From the NCBI RefSeq assembly GCF_037201965.1, contig NZ_CP147518.1, positions 1,053,001 through 1,117,000 on the forward strand: a stretch of DNA of 64,000 bases, read 5' to 3'. The translations under genes were made by a program, and so were the position numbers. Origin of the DNA: Spirosoma sp. SC4-14. GTDB taxonomy: Bacteria; Bacteroidota; Bacteroidia; Cytophagales; Spirosomataceae. Below, piece by piece: positions 7,862-16,644 of the stretch (positions are counted from its first letter, which is position 1; each line of letters starts with the position of its first letter). A model generated the notes under the pieces. The model had not been told where the DNA came from. It did no database searches and was given only the letters and a program-made list of their open reading frames with translations.

Positions 7862-9718
7862 ATGGCAAAAATCGTAACTCCACACGCTAAGTCTACTGAT
7901 ACTAAGGAACAAATAAGCTGGCGCGAACGCTTTGCGGCCCTGGCAAACCTGCCTGCCTTCTTTCGCCTGGTCTGGGAAACCTCTCCGGGTCTGTTCATCG
8001 GCAATGCTTCCCTGCGACTGATTCGGGCAGCTATTCCTGCAGCAACACTGTATATTGGTAAACTCATTATTGATCAGGTTGTCGCGCTTTCTAAACATAC
8101 AGATGCTCCCGACAATGTAAACTACTTATGGTGGCTGGTTGCCGCAGAATTTGGTCTGGCTATAATCTCGACGGCGCTCGGGCGGGCGGTTTCCTTAATG
8201 GATAGTTTGCTGGGCGATTTGTTTGCTAACAAAACATCGATCCGGCTGATGGAACACGCAGCCACGCTGGATCTGGAACAGTTTGAAGATGCTACGTTTT
8301 ATGATAAGCTCGAACGGGCCCGCAGGCAAACTACCGGGCGAACTGTGTTGCTGTCGGGCGTTTTTGGGCAGGTTCAGGAACTGATTTCGGTCGGGTTTCT
8401 GGCGGCTGGTCTGGCCGTATACAACCCCTGGTTGTTGTTGCTGATTCTGGTGGCGGTAACTCCTTCGTTCATTGGCGATAATTATTTTAATCAGCGTAGT
8501 TATTCGCTCTCACGATCCTGGACACCCGAACGGCGCGAACTCGATTACCTGCGCTACATTGGTGCCAGCGACGAAACCGCTAAAGAAGTCAAAATTTTTG
8601 GCCTGTCCGATTTTCTGATCGACCGATTCAAAACGCTTTCGTGGGACTATTACCGCAAAAACCGATCGCTGGCCATTAGTCGGGCTGGGTGGGGAACCTT
8701 GCTGACCACTCTCGGCACAGCCGGTTATTATGGTGCCTATGTCTGGATTGTGTTGCGAGCCGTAAATGGGCAGATTTCGCTGGGCGATCTGACTTTTCTG
8801 GCGGGTTCGTTCCGGCAGGTTCGGGGATCACTCGAAGGAATTCTGCTGCAATTCAGTAGTCTGACGCAGGAAGCAATCTATCTACAGGATCTGTTCGACT
8901 ATTTCGCCATTCAGCCGCTTATTCATTCTCCTGGTACGGCACGCCCGTTTCCAAAACCAATTCGGGAAGGGTTTGTCTTCGAAAATGTTGGCTTTAAGTA
9001 TTCGAACAGCTCCGAACGCTGGGCGCTGCGTAATTTGTCGTTCACGCTCCATGCGGGCGAAAAACTGGCGTTGGTAGGCGAAAATGGTGCCGGAAAAACA
9101 ACGCTCGTTAAACTACTTGCCCGCCTGTATGATCCTGCCGAAGGCCGAATTCTGTTAGATGGGTACGATTTGCGCGAATATGATCTGATCGAACTGCGAC
9201 GGAATATCGGCGTTATTTTTCAGGATTATACCCGTTTCAAAATGTCGGCGGGAACCAACATTGCCGTTGGTGACATCGATGAGCGAACCAATCAACCACG
9301 CATTGAAGCCTCGGCTCAGCAAAGCCTGGCCGACACGGTGATTGCCAAACTGGCCGAAGGCTATAATCAGCAACTGGGTCGTTCGTTTGGCAAAGGGGTT
9401 GAACTGTCGGGCGGAGAGTGGCAGAAAGTGGCGCTGGGACGGGCCTATATGCGCGATGCCCAGCTCATTATTCTCGATGAGCCAACAGCCGCTCTCGATG
9501 CCCGTGCCGAATATGAAGTCTTTCAGCGATTTGCCAAACTTACCGAAGGCCGGTCGTCGGTAATTATTTCGCACCGATTCAGCACCGTTCGTATGGCCGA
9601 CCGGATTCTGGTACTGGAAAACGGTACCTTACTTGAAATCGGTAGTCATTATGAACTGCTCGAAAAAGACGGTCGCTATGCTGAGTTGTTTGGGTTGCAG
9701 GCACGTGGCTATCAGTAA
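7862..9718 (+). CDS. ABC transporter, fused permease and ATP-binding protein
   Basis: A half-transporter of about 618 residues from the ATG at 7862. The N-terminal 330 residues form the exporter-type membrane domain with about six hydrophobic segments. The C-terminal domain has Walker A GENGAGKTT, Q-loop GVIFQDYTRF, signature LSGGEWQK, Walker B LIILDEPTAALD and the H-loop ISHRFSTV. The layout is that of type IV exporters such as MsbA or lipid/peptide exporters. As a half-size protein it should act as a homodimer or with a partner elsewhere. It follows the glycosidase-like gene by 69 bases. The substrate is not predictable. Confidence 0.92.
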   Translation: MAKIVTPHAKSTDTKEQISWRERFAALANLPAFFRLVWETSPGLFIGNASLRLIRAAIPAATLYIGKLIIDQVVALSKHTDAPDNVNYLWWLVAAEFGLAIISTALGRAVSLMDSLLGDLFANKTSIRLMEHAATLDLEQFEDATFYDKLERARRQTTGRTVLLSGVFGQVQELISVGFLAAGLAVYNPWLLLLILVAVTPSFIGDNYFNQRSYSLSRSWTPERRELDYLRYIGASDETAKEVKIFGLSDFLIDRFKTLSWDYYRKNRSLAISRAGWGTLLTTLGTAGYYGAYVWIVLRAVNGQISLGDLTFLAGSFRQVRGSLEGILLQFSSLTQEAIYLQDLFDYFAIQPLIHSPGTARPFPKPIREGFVFENVGFKYSNSSERWALRNLSFTLHAGEKLALVGENGAGKTTLVKLLARLYDPAEGRILLDGYDLREYDLIELRRNIGVIFQDYTRFKMSAGTNIAVGDIDERTNQPRIEASAQQSLADTVIAKLAEGYNQQLGRSFGKGVELSGGEWQKVALGRAYMRDAQLIILDEPTAALDARAEYEVFQRFAKLTEGRSSVIISHRFSTVRMADRILVLENGTLLEIGSHYELLEKDGRYAELFGLQARGYQ

Positions 9719-9836
9719 ACCGGGAATGGCCAGTGGCCCAGATAGAGTAGTACTTACTGATACCATGCTTATTTAAGTAGGCCTTTCGCCTGAAGCTGTT
9801 TAAACGGGTTCGATATTATCTAAACACGTGTCAAGC

Positions 9837-10445
9837 ATGAAAACACTTCTCTTCTTTAGTACTGCGCTCGGTTGTGCCTCGGCTGTTCTGGCTCAGACGC
9901 CTACAATTCCTCCGGCGGCCATACAAATCAAAACAGCAGTACTGGCCGCTCCCGTCAACAAGCGAGACAGCGCCACAGTATATGGGTATTCACCCAAAAA
10001 TGAATTTGTGCTGCTTCGGCAGGGAACGAACGAACTGGTTTGTCTGGCCGACGATCCTGCTCAGAAAGGGCTTAATGTAGCCTGTTATCATAAGGATCTG
10101 GACCCATTTATGGCGCGTGGACGTGCGCTGAAAAAAGAAGGTAAAAAAGCTGATGAAATTCTGAAAATTCGTGAAGAGGAAGTAAAGGGAAAGATACTTT
10201 TGATGCCCGAACACCCATCAACATTATTCGTCTACAGAGCTAAAGACGAAAATTATAACGCCAAGACAGGCGATGTAAAAGATGGCTATCTGCGCTATGT
10301 GGTATACATACCCTATGCTACTGCCGAAAGTACGGGTTTGCCTACTAAGCCCGAAGGTCCTGGTATGCCGTGGCTTATGGATGCGGGTACGCACCGCGCC
10401 CATATTATGATTAACCCGCCAGAATCGTCATCAGATCACCATTAG
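9837..10445 (+). CDS. Secreted protein of unknown function
   Basis: A 202-residue protein starting at ATG 9837; an in-frame GTG nine bases earlier is less likely. A clear signal peptide ends near SAVLAQ (residue 20). The mature region has a compact N-terminal beta-rich part with a CLADDP...ACYH pair of cysteines, a Lys/Glu-rich helix in the middle, and a conserved-looking end, MPWLMDAGTHRAHIMI. I recognise no family. The two cysteines about 15 residues apart could form a disulfide in the periplasm. It is on the same strand as the ABC exporter (118-base gap) and the outer-membrane protein that follows. Confidence 0.75.
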   Translation: MKTLLFFSTALGCASAVLAQTPTIPPAAIQIKTAVLAAPVNKRDSATVYGYSPKNEFVLLRQGTNELVCLADDPAQKGLNVACYHKDLDPFMARGRALKKEGKKADEILKIREEEVKGKILLMPEHPSTLFVYRAKDENYNAKTGDVKDGYLRYVVYIPYATAESTGLPTKPEGPGMPWLMDAGTHRAHIMINPPESSSDHH

Positions 10446-10521
10446 TGTTTATTTACCTACAAAAAAGTATGAATAGCTTTTTAGCCGATTTTACCGTGCA
10501 CTAAATCTCTGAACGCTGGTA

Positions 10522-10552
10522 TTGGAAAGGGAGTACACATTTAGCATTTTTG
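10522..10552 (+). promoter_or_regulatory. Candidate Bacteroidota promoter
   Basis: TTG at 10522-10524, a 20-base spacer and CATTTTTG at 10545-10552, one mismatch from TAnnTTTG. It would give a leader of about 20 bases before the ATG at 10574 and argues against the earlier TTG start at 10550. Confidence 0.35.
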
Positions 10553-10573
10553 CTGGTATCTCGCCCCTCCATT

Positions 10574-11926
10574 ATGCTAAAAAGTGTATTTATTTGGATT
10601 TTATGGCTATTTATGGGTTCTGCATATGCGCAGCGCATGACTGGCAGTTTGCTTAGCAATTATGCGGGTACCAACGGGCTTTATCTGAATCCATCATCAA
10701 TTGCCGATTCGCGCTGGGGAACGCACATAAATTTTACGACACTATCGCTACAGGCAGTTGCGCAACCACGACTGCCTCTGGCCACCCTTCCATTTGCCAG
10801 GGCAAACATAAAACTGCATGGCGATCCGTTAGCTATCAAAGACGCCGATGTGCGGGGGCCGGGAGCAATGTATCAGTTGCCCAATAATCACTCGTTTGCC
10901 ATAACAACCCGGTATCGATCCGATCTTAATCTGACGGGAGCTTATGACCTGATCAACTGGTTTCAGGGCGATTTGGCAGCCCTGCCCGATGCGGTCCGAA
11001 CGGCCCAGCTAACGTCGGATGCCTTTGGTGAACTTGCTTTGTCGTATGCGTTGCCTGTGTTAGATCAGGAGCAGCATTTTATTAAGGTGGGAGGTACATA
11101 TAAATACATACGGGGGCTACAAACAACTCAGTTAAACGCAACCGGACGTTTTGGTGCACCCACCGACCAACTGAATTATTCGCTGAATAGTCTGCAAACA
11201 ACATATTCTGATTTAGTCACGCTGAATAAGTTAACGTTTTCAGATGCTTTGCTTGGGAGTGTTCCGGGCATTGGACACGGTTTCGATCTGGGCTTTACGT
11301 ATGAATTCAGACCGGAAGCTGAATCGTTTCGGTATCAAAAGGATGGTAAACGGCTGACCGATGCATCGATAACGAAATATAAATTCCGGCTGGGGGTGGC
11401 GCTGCTCGATATTGGTAGTATTCGGTATAAGAATGCGAGTTCCTGGTTTGTTCAACCGCGCGATGGTTCGTTGCTTCAATCGGACGTTCAACCGCCACGA
11501 ACTCCCACACAGGTGCGCGATGCTGTGGCCCGCTCGCTAGGTATTGTACCTGAAGGTACCATTGGAGACCTGTCCATGAAATTGCCGCAAACACTATCGA
11601 TTCAGTTAGATGCTCAACTGAAAGATGGGTGGTTTGTAGGCGCTGCCTGGTGGAAACCTGCCAATGCATCGGCGGCCGCCCAGCATCGGGCCGAACTCAT
11701 TACGATTGGTCCGCGCTATGAATCCGAAAAGCGTGAATATTCGGCAATGATCAACTATTGGCAGCCATTGGGCAAAGTATCCATCGGCGCTCATGCCCGG
11801 TTTGGCGTATTCACAATCGGCAGCGACAACCTGCTGGGTTTTATTACTAACAATGGGCTGTCGTCGCATCTGTTTATGGGCGTAACTATGTCGCTTGCTC
11901 CTAAACGGCTGGCCGATCAAAAGTAG
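10574..11926 (+). CDS. DUF5723-like outer-membrane protein
   Basis: A 450-residue exported protein with a signal peptide ending at GSAYAQ (about residue 20). The start of the mature protein, YAGTNGLYLNPSSIADSRW, resembles the opening of Bacteroidota DUF5723 proteins. The rest has many short amphipathic strands, including KVGGTYKYIRG and GFDLGFTYEF, and ends with strand-like segments typical of an outer-membrane barrel. Function is unknown. The OmpA-domain gene follows 148 bases downstream, suggesting a shared cell-envelope role. An ATG at 10574 is chosen because a candidate promoter overlaps the earlier TTG. Confidence 0.75.
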   Translation: MLKSVFIWILWLFMGSAYAQRMTGSLLSNYAGTNGLYLNPSSIADSRWGTHINFTTLSLQAVAQPRLPLATLPFARANIKLHGDPLAIKDADVRGPGAMYQLPNNHSFAITTRYRSDLNLTGAYDLINWFQGDLAALPDAVRTAQLTSDAFGELALSYALPVLDQEQHFIKVGGTYKYIRGLQTTQLNATGRFGAPTDQLNYSLNSLQTTYSDLVTLNKLTFSDALLGSVPGIGHGFDLGFTYEFRPEAESFRYQKDGKRLTDASITKYKFRLGVALLDIGSIRYKNASSWFVQPRDGSLLQSDVQPPRTPTQVRDAVARSLGIVPEGTIGDLSMKLPQTLSIQLDAQLKDGWFVGAAWWKPANASAAAQHRAELITIGPRYESEKREYSAMINYWQPLGKVSIGAHARFGVFTIGSDNLLGFITNNGLSSHLFMGVTMSLAPKRLADQK

Positions 11927-12074
11927 CCAATGTCACTCATAACACGTTTTAAGAACCCGTTAGTCGCATATTTCAGAGGACTTCAACGTTTTCGATTTAC
12001 AGCCGACGTTCGTGCCGACGCGTTGGTATCAGGGCTAAAAGTCGGAATTGGCAGAGGAAAACGATGATCAAACA

Positions 12075-13472
12075 ATGAGCAGACCAGGTCTATCGGCCCA
12101 TTTTACCCGATCTATACTGGTCGTTGCGCTCATCGGCTCCCATTCGCTGGCTGCTTTGACGTTCGGTAGAACCTGCTCAGAACCTAAGCGATTTACCCGC
12201 TCAGACACCATCCCCAGAGCAAACGCACTAGCGATAGTGATTCGGGTTGTTGATGCCGAAACAGGCAATGTTGTATCGATGGCGCAGGTTAGCGCCGTCG
12301 ATGAGCAGACTCAACAAACGATTGAGTCCCATTTTGATCGCGCGGCTATTCAGCATACCATACTGGCCTTGCCCGGCACTTCACTGACTGTTCGGGCCAC
12401 TGCGCAGGACTATCTAATCACGAAGGTTCGACTGCCCGATCTGCGCAGTGCGCGGCAGATTACAATGAAGCTGCTGAAAAGTAAGCCCAGTGTTTTAACA
12501 ATTAAGGTGTTTTCGGAGAAAATCGACCAGCCACTGAATTCGGCAGTGGTGACTATAACCTCTCGAATGAACGGGCAGACAGCGCATTTCTCGCTGACCA
12601 ATGGGATACTGGTGCGCGCCTTTACGGAATCTGATGAGTTAACGATTCGGGTCAGTGCCGCAGGCCACAAACCCGTTGATCGACAGTTGGTAGTGGAGGT
12701 ACTTCCGTCGGGCAAGGTCTACGAATTTGATGTAGAACTGGATAAGATAACAGCTTCAACAAACCTACGAGCTGTCGACAGCCTGACGGGTAAGCCTATT
12801 GCCGATGCCCGATTTACACTGCTGGCCACATCGGGTATAAAACCTGAAGCCATGATGTTTTTTGCAGTTAAAGGAGTTACTACCGTTCAATTGGCAGCAG
12901 GCGAACGATACCAGTTTACTGTTGATGCCAGGAACTACAAAGAGGCAATAGGAACCCTCTCGACGGAGAACGGTAAGGGCGATATTACGATTCGACTTAA
13001 GCCCATAAAGTCGCTGGTCGACACGAAAGAGGTGACCGCAACCAAACCAAACGTCACACCTGCTTCATCGTTACCAACATCCATTGGGTCACTTTCGGCC
13101 GTAACAACAAAGTCGTTTGGTCGGGTTGAAAAAGGCAAGGCAATCCGGTTAAATCGAATTTATTTCGATCAGAGTAGCCCTGTCCTTCGGAGCGAATCGT
13201 ATGCTGAACTCAATCAGCTTGCAGATTTACTCATGCAATCCCCATCCATTCGGATTGAGATTCGGGGCCATACCGATAATCAGGGCGATTTTGATCTTAA
13301 CACAAAGCTATCACGCGATCGTTGTCAGGCCGTTATCGATTATTTGACCGAGAGAGGAATTCAACGCAATCGACTAAAAGCCATTGGACGGGGGCCGCTC
13401 GATCCGGTAGCTCCTAACAACAATGAAGAAAATCGGAAGAAAAACCGCCGTGTCGAATTTGTAGTGCTTTAA
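12075..13472 (+). CDS. OmpA-domain envelope protein with carboxypeptidase-regulatory-like repeats
   Basis: A protein of about 465 residues with a signal peptide over the first 30 residues. Three consecutive beta-sandwich segments (about 45-140, 145-235 and 240-320) each contain a variant of T-G-x-P-I-x-x-A, as in carboxypeptidase-regulatory-like domains. The C-terminal 105 residues are an OmpA/MotB peptidoglycan-binding domain, with IYFDQSSPVL, the GHTDNQG loop and LSRDRCQAVIDYL; the peptidoglycan-contacting Asp and Arg are both present. It probably links the cell wall to the outer membrane. The start is ATG 12075 rather than the earlier TTG at 12048. Confidence 0.85.
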   Translation: MSRPGLSAHFTRSILVVALIGSHSLAALTFGRTCSEPKRFTRSDTIPRANALAIVIRVVDAETGNVVSMAQVSAVDEQTQQTIESHFDRAAIQHTILALPGTSLTVRATAQDYLITKVRLPDLRSARQITMKLLKSKPSVLTIKVFSEKIDQPLNSAVVTITSRMNGQTAHFSLTNGILVRAFTESDELTIRVSAAGHKPVDRQLVVEVLPSGKVYEFDVELDKITASTNLRAVDSLTGKPIADARFTLLATSGIKPEAMMFFAVKGVTTVQLAAGERYQFTVDARNYKEAIGTLSTENGKGDITIRLKPIKSLVDTKEVTATKPNVTPASSLPTSIGSLSAVTTKSFGRVEKGKAIRLNRIYFDQSSPVLRSESYAELNQLADLLMQSPSIRIEIRGHTDNQGDFDLNTKLSRDRCQAVIDYLTERGIQRNRLKAIGRGPLDPVAPNNNEENRKKNRRVEFVVL

Positions 13473-13474
13473 TT

Positions 13475-13500
13475 GGTCATTAGTCTAAAGACTAATGACC
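13475..13500. terminator. Palindromic bidirectional terminator
   Basis: A perfect 26-base palindrome with 12-base arms (GGTCATTAGTCT / AGACTAATGACC) and a 2-base centre lies two bases after the OmpA-gene stop and ten bases before the convergent oxidoreductase stop. It is well placed to terminate both transcripts. Confidence 0.7.
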
Positions 13501-13510
13501 AGCGGCATTG

Positions 13511-14896
13511 CTAAACTTCTTTGGGCAATTCGCCCCGGAACGCATCTTTTTTGCTGACGGATTCCAGCTTTACCGGTTTTCCTTCGCGGGCCGATTGGTA
13601 GATGGCTTCCATAATTTTCTGATCCTGAAGCCCTTCTTCACCAGGTGTAAAGGGAACCTTATCTTCCATGATGCATTCCGAAAAATGATCCATTTCGGTC
13701 GCAAACTGATCTTTGTCGGCTATGTTGTGCTGAGTAAGCTGATTTTCTTTACCCTGCGCCTGGCTGGTTTCCAGTTTTAGACCCGTATATGGAAACGCTG
13801 GGTCCATTCTGATCCAGCCCGTTTCGGCCAGCACCTTATAGTTCCTGTCTTCATGATGGCCATAGCTTGTGGCACAACTGGCCTGAACGCCACTCGGAAA
13901 CTTCATTAACCAGTTGACTTGCTCTTCAACCTCCTTAAATCTCGGATCGTTAGGCGTGCTGTGGACATAGCCAACTACTTCGGTAGGTTCTTCGCCCAGC
14001 AGATACCGGATCGTATTTAGGCAGTAGAGACCAACATCGGGCAGCGAGCCCCCACCTGCCAGTGCCTTCTTAAAGCGCCAGTGGCTTGGGTTATCGGAGT
14101 TCTGACCGTTGTTGGCCACAATGGATTTGATTTTACCAAATTCCTCTTTCTGAACCATGTCGCGCACCATCCGATGATGGGGTTCATACTGAATCCGATA
14201 GGCGACCATAAGCTTACGATTGGCTTTTTTGCAGGCATCGATCATCGACTGACACTCCTGAGCTGTGTTGGCCATTGGCTTTTCGCACAGAATATGCTTG
14301 CCTGCCTTGGCCCCTCGGATTGTATATTCGGCGTGCATACCATTCGGAAGCACAATGTAAATGGCCTTCACTTCGGGGTTATCGCGCAATTTGTCGTAGT
14401 CGGCATAGCTGTAACAACTTTCGGGCTTTATGCCATATTGAGCTGCTACTTTCTTGAGCTTGTCGGGACTACCACTAACCAGTGCCACTACTTTCGATTT
14501 TTTACAGGCCCCAAAAGCGGGTAGAATCTGATTTAAGGTAAGATGCCCAAGACCTACCACCGCATAACCAACGCGCATATCTTCGGGCAGGGGAGTAGGG
14601 GTTGGGCCTTCCTGTTGTTCTGTTTTTGCTTTAATTTGCTCCAGCTCAATGGGTTTGCTAACTTCATCGGGAACTTCAGCAGGAGGAGAACCAGCAGGTA
14701 ATTTGGGGGCAGAAGCGCCCGTTTTAGCCGCCGTCGATGTTTTGGTTTCTGATGGATTGTCGCAGGCGGCAAAGGCACTACTAATCGCACCAAGGGCCAA
14801 ACCGCGACCGGTAGTTTTTAAAAACTCCTGACGCGACAGTCCTTCGGGAGCTGTGCCGTCTGTGAGCAAGTTCATCAAACGAACAATCGGTTTCAT
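13511..14896 (-). CDS. Tat-exported Gfo/Idh/MocA family oxidoreductase
   Basis: A 461-residue oxidoreductase. The N-terminus carries a twin-arginine-like signal, LSRQEFLKTTGRGLALGAI, with a possible lipid-anchor Cys at AAC. A low-complexity Pro/Ala/Glu linker covers about 55-105. The NAD(P)-binding domain begins with RVGYAVVGLGHL and includes the CEKPMA motif with the conserved lysine. The C-terminal domain is the alpha/beta substrate domain of the Gfo/Idh/MocA family. Export through Tat fits the glucose-fructose oxidoreductase type, which folds with its cofactor before transport. The substrate, probably a sugar or polyol, is not evident. It is convergent with the OmpA gene and divergent from the DUF3267 gene. 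Confidence 0.88.
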   Translation of the reverse strand: MKPIVRLMNLLTDGTAPEGLSRQEFLKTTGRGLALGAISSAFAACDNPSETKTSTAAKTGASAPKLPAGSPPAEVPDEVSKPIELEQIKAKTEQQEGPTPTPLPEDMRVGYAVVGLGHLTLNQILPAFGACKKSKVVALVSGSPDKLKKVAAQYGIKPESCYSYADYDKLRDNPEVKAIYIVLPNGMHAEYTIRGAKAGKHILCEKPMANTAQECQSMIDACKKANRKLMVAYRIQYEPHHRMVRDMVQKEEFGKIKSIVANNGQNSDNPSHWRFKKALAGGGSLPDVGLYCLNTIRYLLGEEPTEVVGYVHSTPNDPRFKEVEEQVNWLMKFPSGVQASCATSYGHHEDRNYKVLAETGWIRMDPAFPYTGLKLETSQAQGKENQLTQHNIADKDQFATEMDHFSECIMEDKVPFTPGEEGLQDQKIMEAIYQSAREGKPVKLESVSKKDAFRGELPKEV

Positions 14897-14964
14897 AACG
14901 TTGTAGTTTTGTTCTGAAAACCGGCTTACTTGTGCTTTGTTCCAAAAACCAATCGAATGCTGCT

Positions 14965-15627
14965 ATGCGACCAACCGTCGAAGAACTTCACCAGTCCGAA
15001 CAGTATCTATTGATTGAGTCGTTTGCTATTGATGAGATGAATCAGTTTGTGGCACGTGAACTGGGAATGGCTAGGCAACCTCCTCAATCGTTGAACAAAC
15101 GTGGCTGGAAAAACTGGTTACGCTTGGTCGTAATAATGGTATTCGGTGCTAGTGTAGGCTATCTGATTAGCACTGAGCTTATAAAATTAGTATCAGGAGA
15201 GGGTATGTCGCCTTTGTTGGTGCAGGCCGGGGCTGGTTTTTTAGCTTTCTTTCTGATCTTACCCATTCATGAATTTATTCATGGGCTGGCTTTTCGATAC
15301 ATTGGTTCGCCCGAAGTGCACTATGGATGGTCGCTGAAAAGCCTGATGGTGTATGCCTATAGCCAACTCTTTCCAACAACCATGGGCGAAGTTGCCTTTG
15401 TGGCGGCAATGCCTTTTGTGGTACTTACCGTTGCCGGATTGGGTGCCCTGGCTATCTGGCCAGCCTATACTGTTTTCTGGGTTACCCTGCTCCTAATCCA
15501 TACGGTAGGGTGCCTGGGCGATTTTGCCCTGATTCGCTATTACCTCAAAAACCGCCAGCGTATTATTTATACCTACGACGACGTTGAAGGCGAACGTCGG
15601 TCGTATTTTTTTGAAAAACTTATCTGA
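14965..15627 (+). CDS. DUF3267 family membrane zincin
   Basis: A 220-residue integral membrane protein from the ATG at 14965. Four or more hydrophobic segments are visible (about 50-70, 85-102, 145-165 and 170-190). A zinc-protease-like HEFIH motif is at residues 102-106 inside LPIHEFIHGLAF, and the SPEVHYGW segment follows; both are features of the DUF3267 putative zincin family. The substrate and even peptidase activity are unproven for the family. A near-perfect TAnnTTTG box (TAGTTTTG, 14904-14911) lies about 55 bases upstream. The gene ends inside a large inverted repeat. Confidence 0.8.
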   Translation: MRPTVEELHQSEQYLLIESFAIDEMNQFVARELGMARQPPQSLNKRGWKNWLRLVVIMVFGASVGYLISTELIKLVSGEGMSPLLVQAGAGFLAFFLILPIHEFIHGLAFRYIGSPEVHYGWSLKSLMVYAYSQLFPTTMGEVAFVAAMPFVVLTVAGLGALAIWPAYTVFWVTLLLIHTVGCLGDFALIRYYLKNRQRIIYTYDDVEGERRSYFFEKLI

Positions 15628-15728
15628 ACCTGGATTTATAGGACTGACTTTGATTTTGAAACTAGAAAAGCGCTTCAAAGAAGCGAAACCAAACAAAATC
15701 AAAGTCAGTCCTATAAATCCAGGTTCAG
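15624..15728. repeat. Long perfect inverted repeat between convergent genes
   Basis: Two perfectly complementary 34-base arms (15624-15657 and 15695-15728) enclose a 37-base loop, which holds a smaller 6-base-stem hairpin (15671-15685). The left arm contains the stop codon of the DUF3267 gene and the right arm ends two bases before the NIPSNAP stop. It probably acts as a two-way terminator, but the arms are much longer than termination needs. Confidence 0.75.
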
Positions 15729-15729
15729 A

Positions 15730-16491
15730 TTACCTAATGGGTGAATAATCGGTTGGTTTCATGTAGATAGACTCAACCTTTGTGGTGAGGGGACCGTTCT
15801 TCTCCGATTCTTCTTTTACCTTGATCCAGGTTGGATCTTTACGGAATGCATCGAAATGAGCTTTTCCTTCGGCTTCGCTGGGATGAGCCAGAATATAAAC
15901 CAGTTTGGGCTGGCCCCCATCTTTTTCCTGCGTGATCCAGTAACCGATGTGCGTCATGCCGTGCTTGGTGAAGAGTTTTATGGTATGATCGCGGAAACGA
16001 GCCAGCAGATCATCGAGTTTACCAGGAGCGGGGGTATAGGTCCGTAATTCAAAAGTGCGTTCCGGCGATTTTGTTCCGGTTTTCACTTTAGGCGAAATGT
16101 CCGATTCGGTCATGAAAATCTGATCGACATGGTCAACGAGTTTTCCATTGGCTTCAGTTTTGGCCACTACTGCTTTCCATTCCGGATCACTGCCAAACGC
16201 TTTCCAGGATGCGTCGCGAGCTTCGCGGCTTGGATAAGCCAGAATATAAATCAGTTCTTTGTTCGTAGTGTCGGTTGGCGTCCAGTAGCCAATGTTCTCC
16301 ATGCCATGTTTCTCAAAAATCTTTGTTGTGTATTGCCGAAACCGATCTACAATTTCGGCATACTTGCCTGGCATTGGATGATAGATTCGGATTTCATAAA
16401 ATTTTGAGCTGGGTTTGCCTGGCTTAACAATGGCGAATACGGCCGTGCCTACGAACAAACTAAACGCGAGTAGAGAATAGAATTTGTACAT
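15730..16491 (-). CDS. Secreted double NIPSNAP-domain protein
   Basis: A 253-residue exported protein with a signal peptide over the first 20 residues. Two NIPSNAP (ferredoxin-like) domains follow in tandem, at about 30-135 and 145-250. They align clearly: FYEIRIYHPMPGK with FELRTYTPAPGK, KHGMENIGYW with KHGMTHIGYW, and YILAYPS with YILAHPS. Such domains dimerise, so the protein may act as a fused dimer. NIPSNAP proteins are poorly understood; in Bacteroidota they are often exported and near sugar-oxidation genes. It is convergent with the DUF3267 gene. Confidence 0.88.
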   Translation of the reverse strand: MYKFYSLLAFSLFVGTAVFAIVKPGKPSSKFYEIRIYHPMPGKYAEIVDRFRQYTTKIFEKHGMENIGYWTPTDTTNKELIYILAYPSREARDASWKAFGSDPEWKAVVAKTEANGKLVDHVDQIFMTESDISPKVKTGTKSPERTFELRTYTPAPGKLDDLLARFRDHTIKLFTKHGMTHIGYWITQEKDGGQPKLVYILAHPSEAEGKAHFDAFRKDPTWIKVKEESEKNGPLTTKVESIYMKPTDYSPIR

Positions 16492-16577
16492 GATAACAAT
16501 TCGGAGAATGACTGAGTGGTAAATTACTTTATTTTTAGATGATTATTTTGTAAAAAATAGAGACTGGGCTTTATCTA

Positions 16578-16608
16578 CTTGTAAAAAGCGAACGAACACC
16601 TATTTTTG
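16578..16608 (+). promoter_or_regulatory. Bacteroidota-type promoter for alpha-E gene
   Basis: CTTG at 16578-16581, a 19-base spacer and a perfect TAnnTTTG box, TATTTTTG, at 16601-16608. The predicted leader before the ATG at 16645 is about 30 bases. Confidence 0.6.
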
Positions 16609-16644
16609 TTAGTCTCCCTCCGTTGCTAACCCAATTTTTCAACT

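Noticed and set aside
11931-12068. Short ATG-started frame (about 45 codons) between the DUF5723-like and OmpA genes
   Set aside because: No similarity or composition evidence of coding, and it overlaps the probable leader of the OmpA gene.
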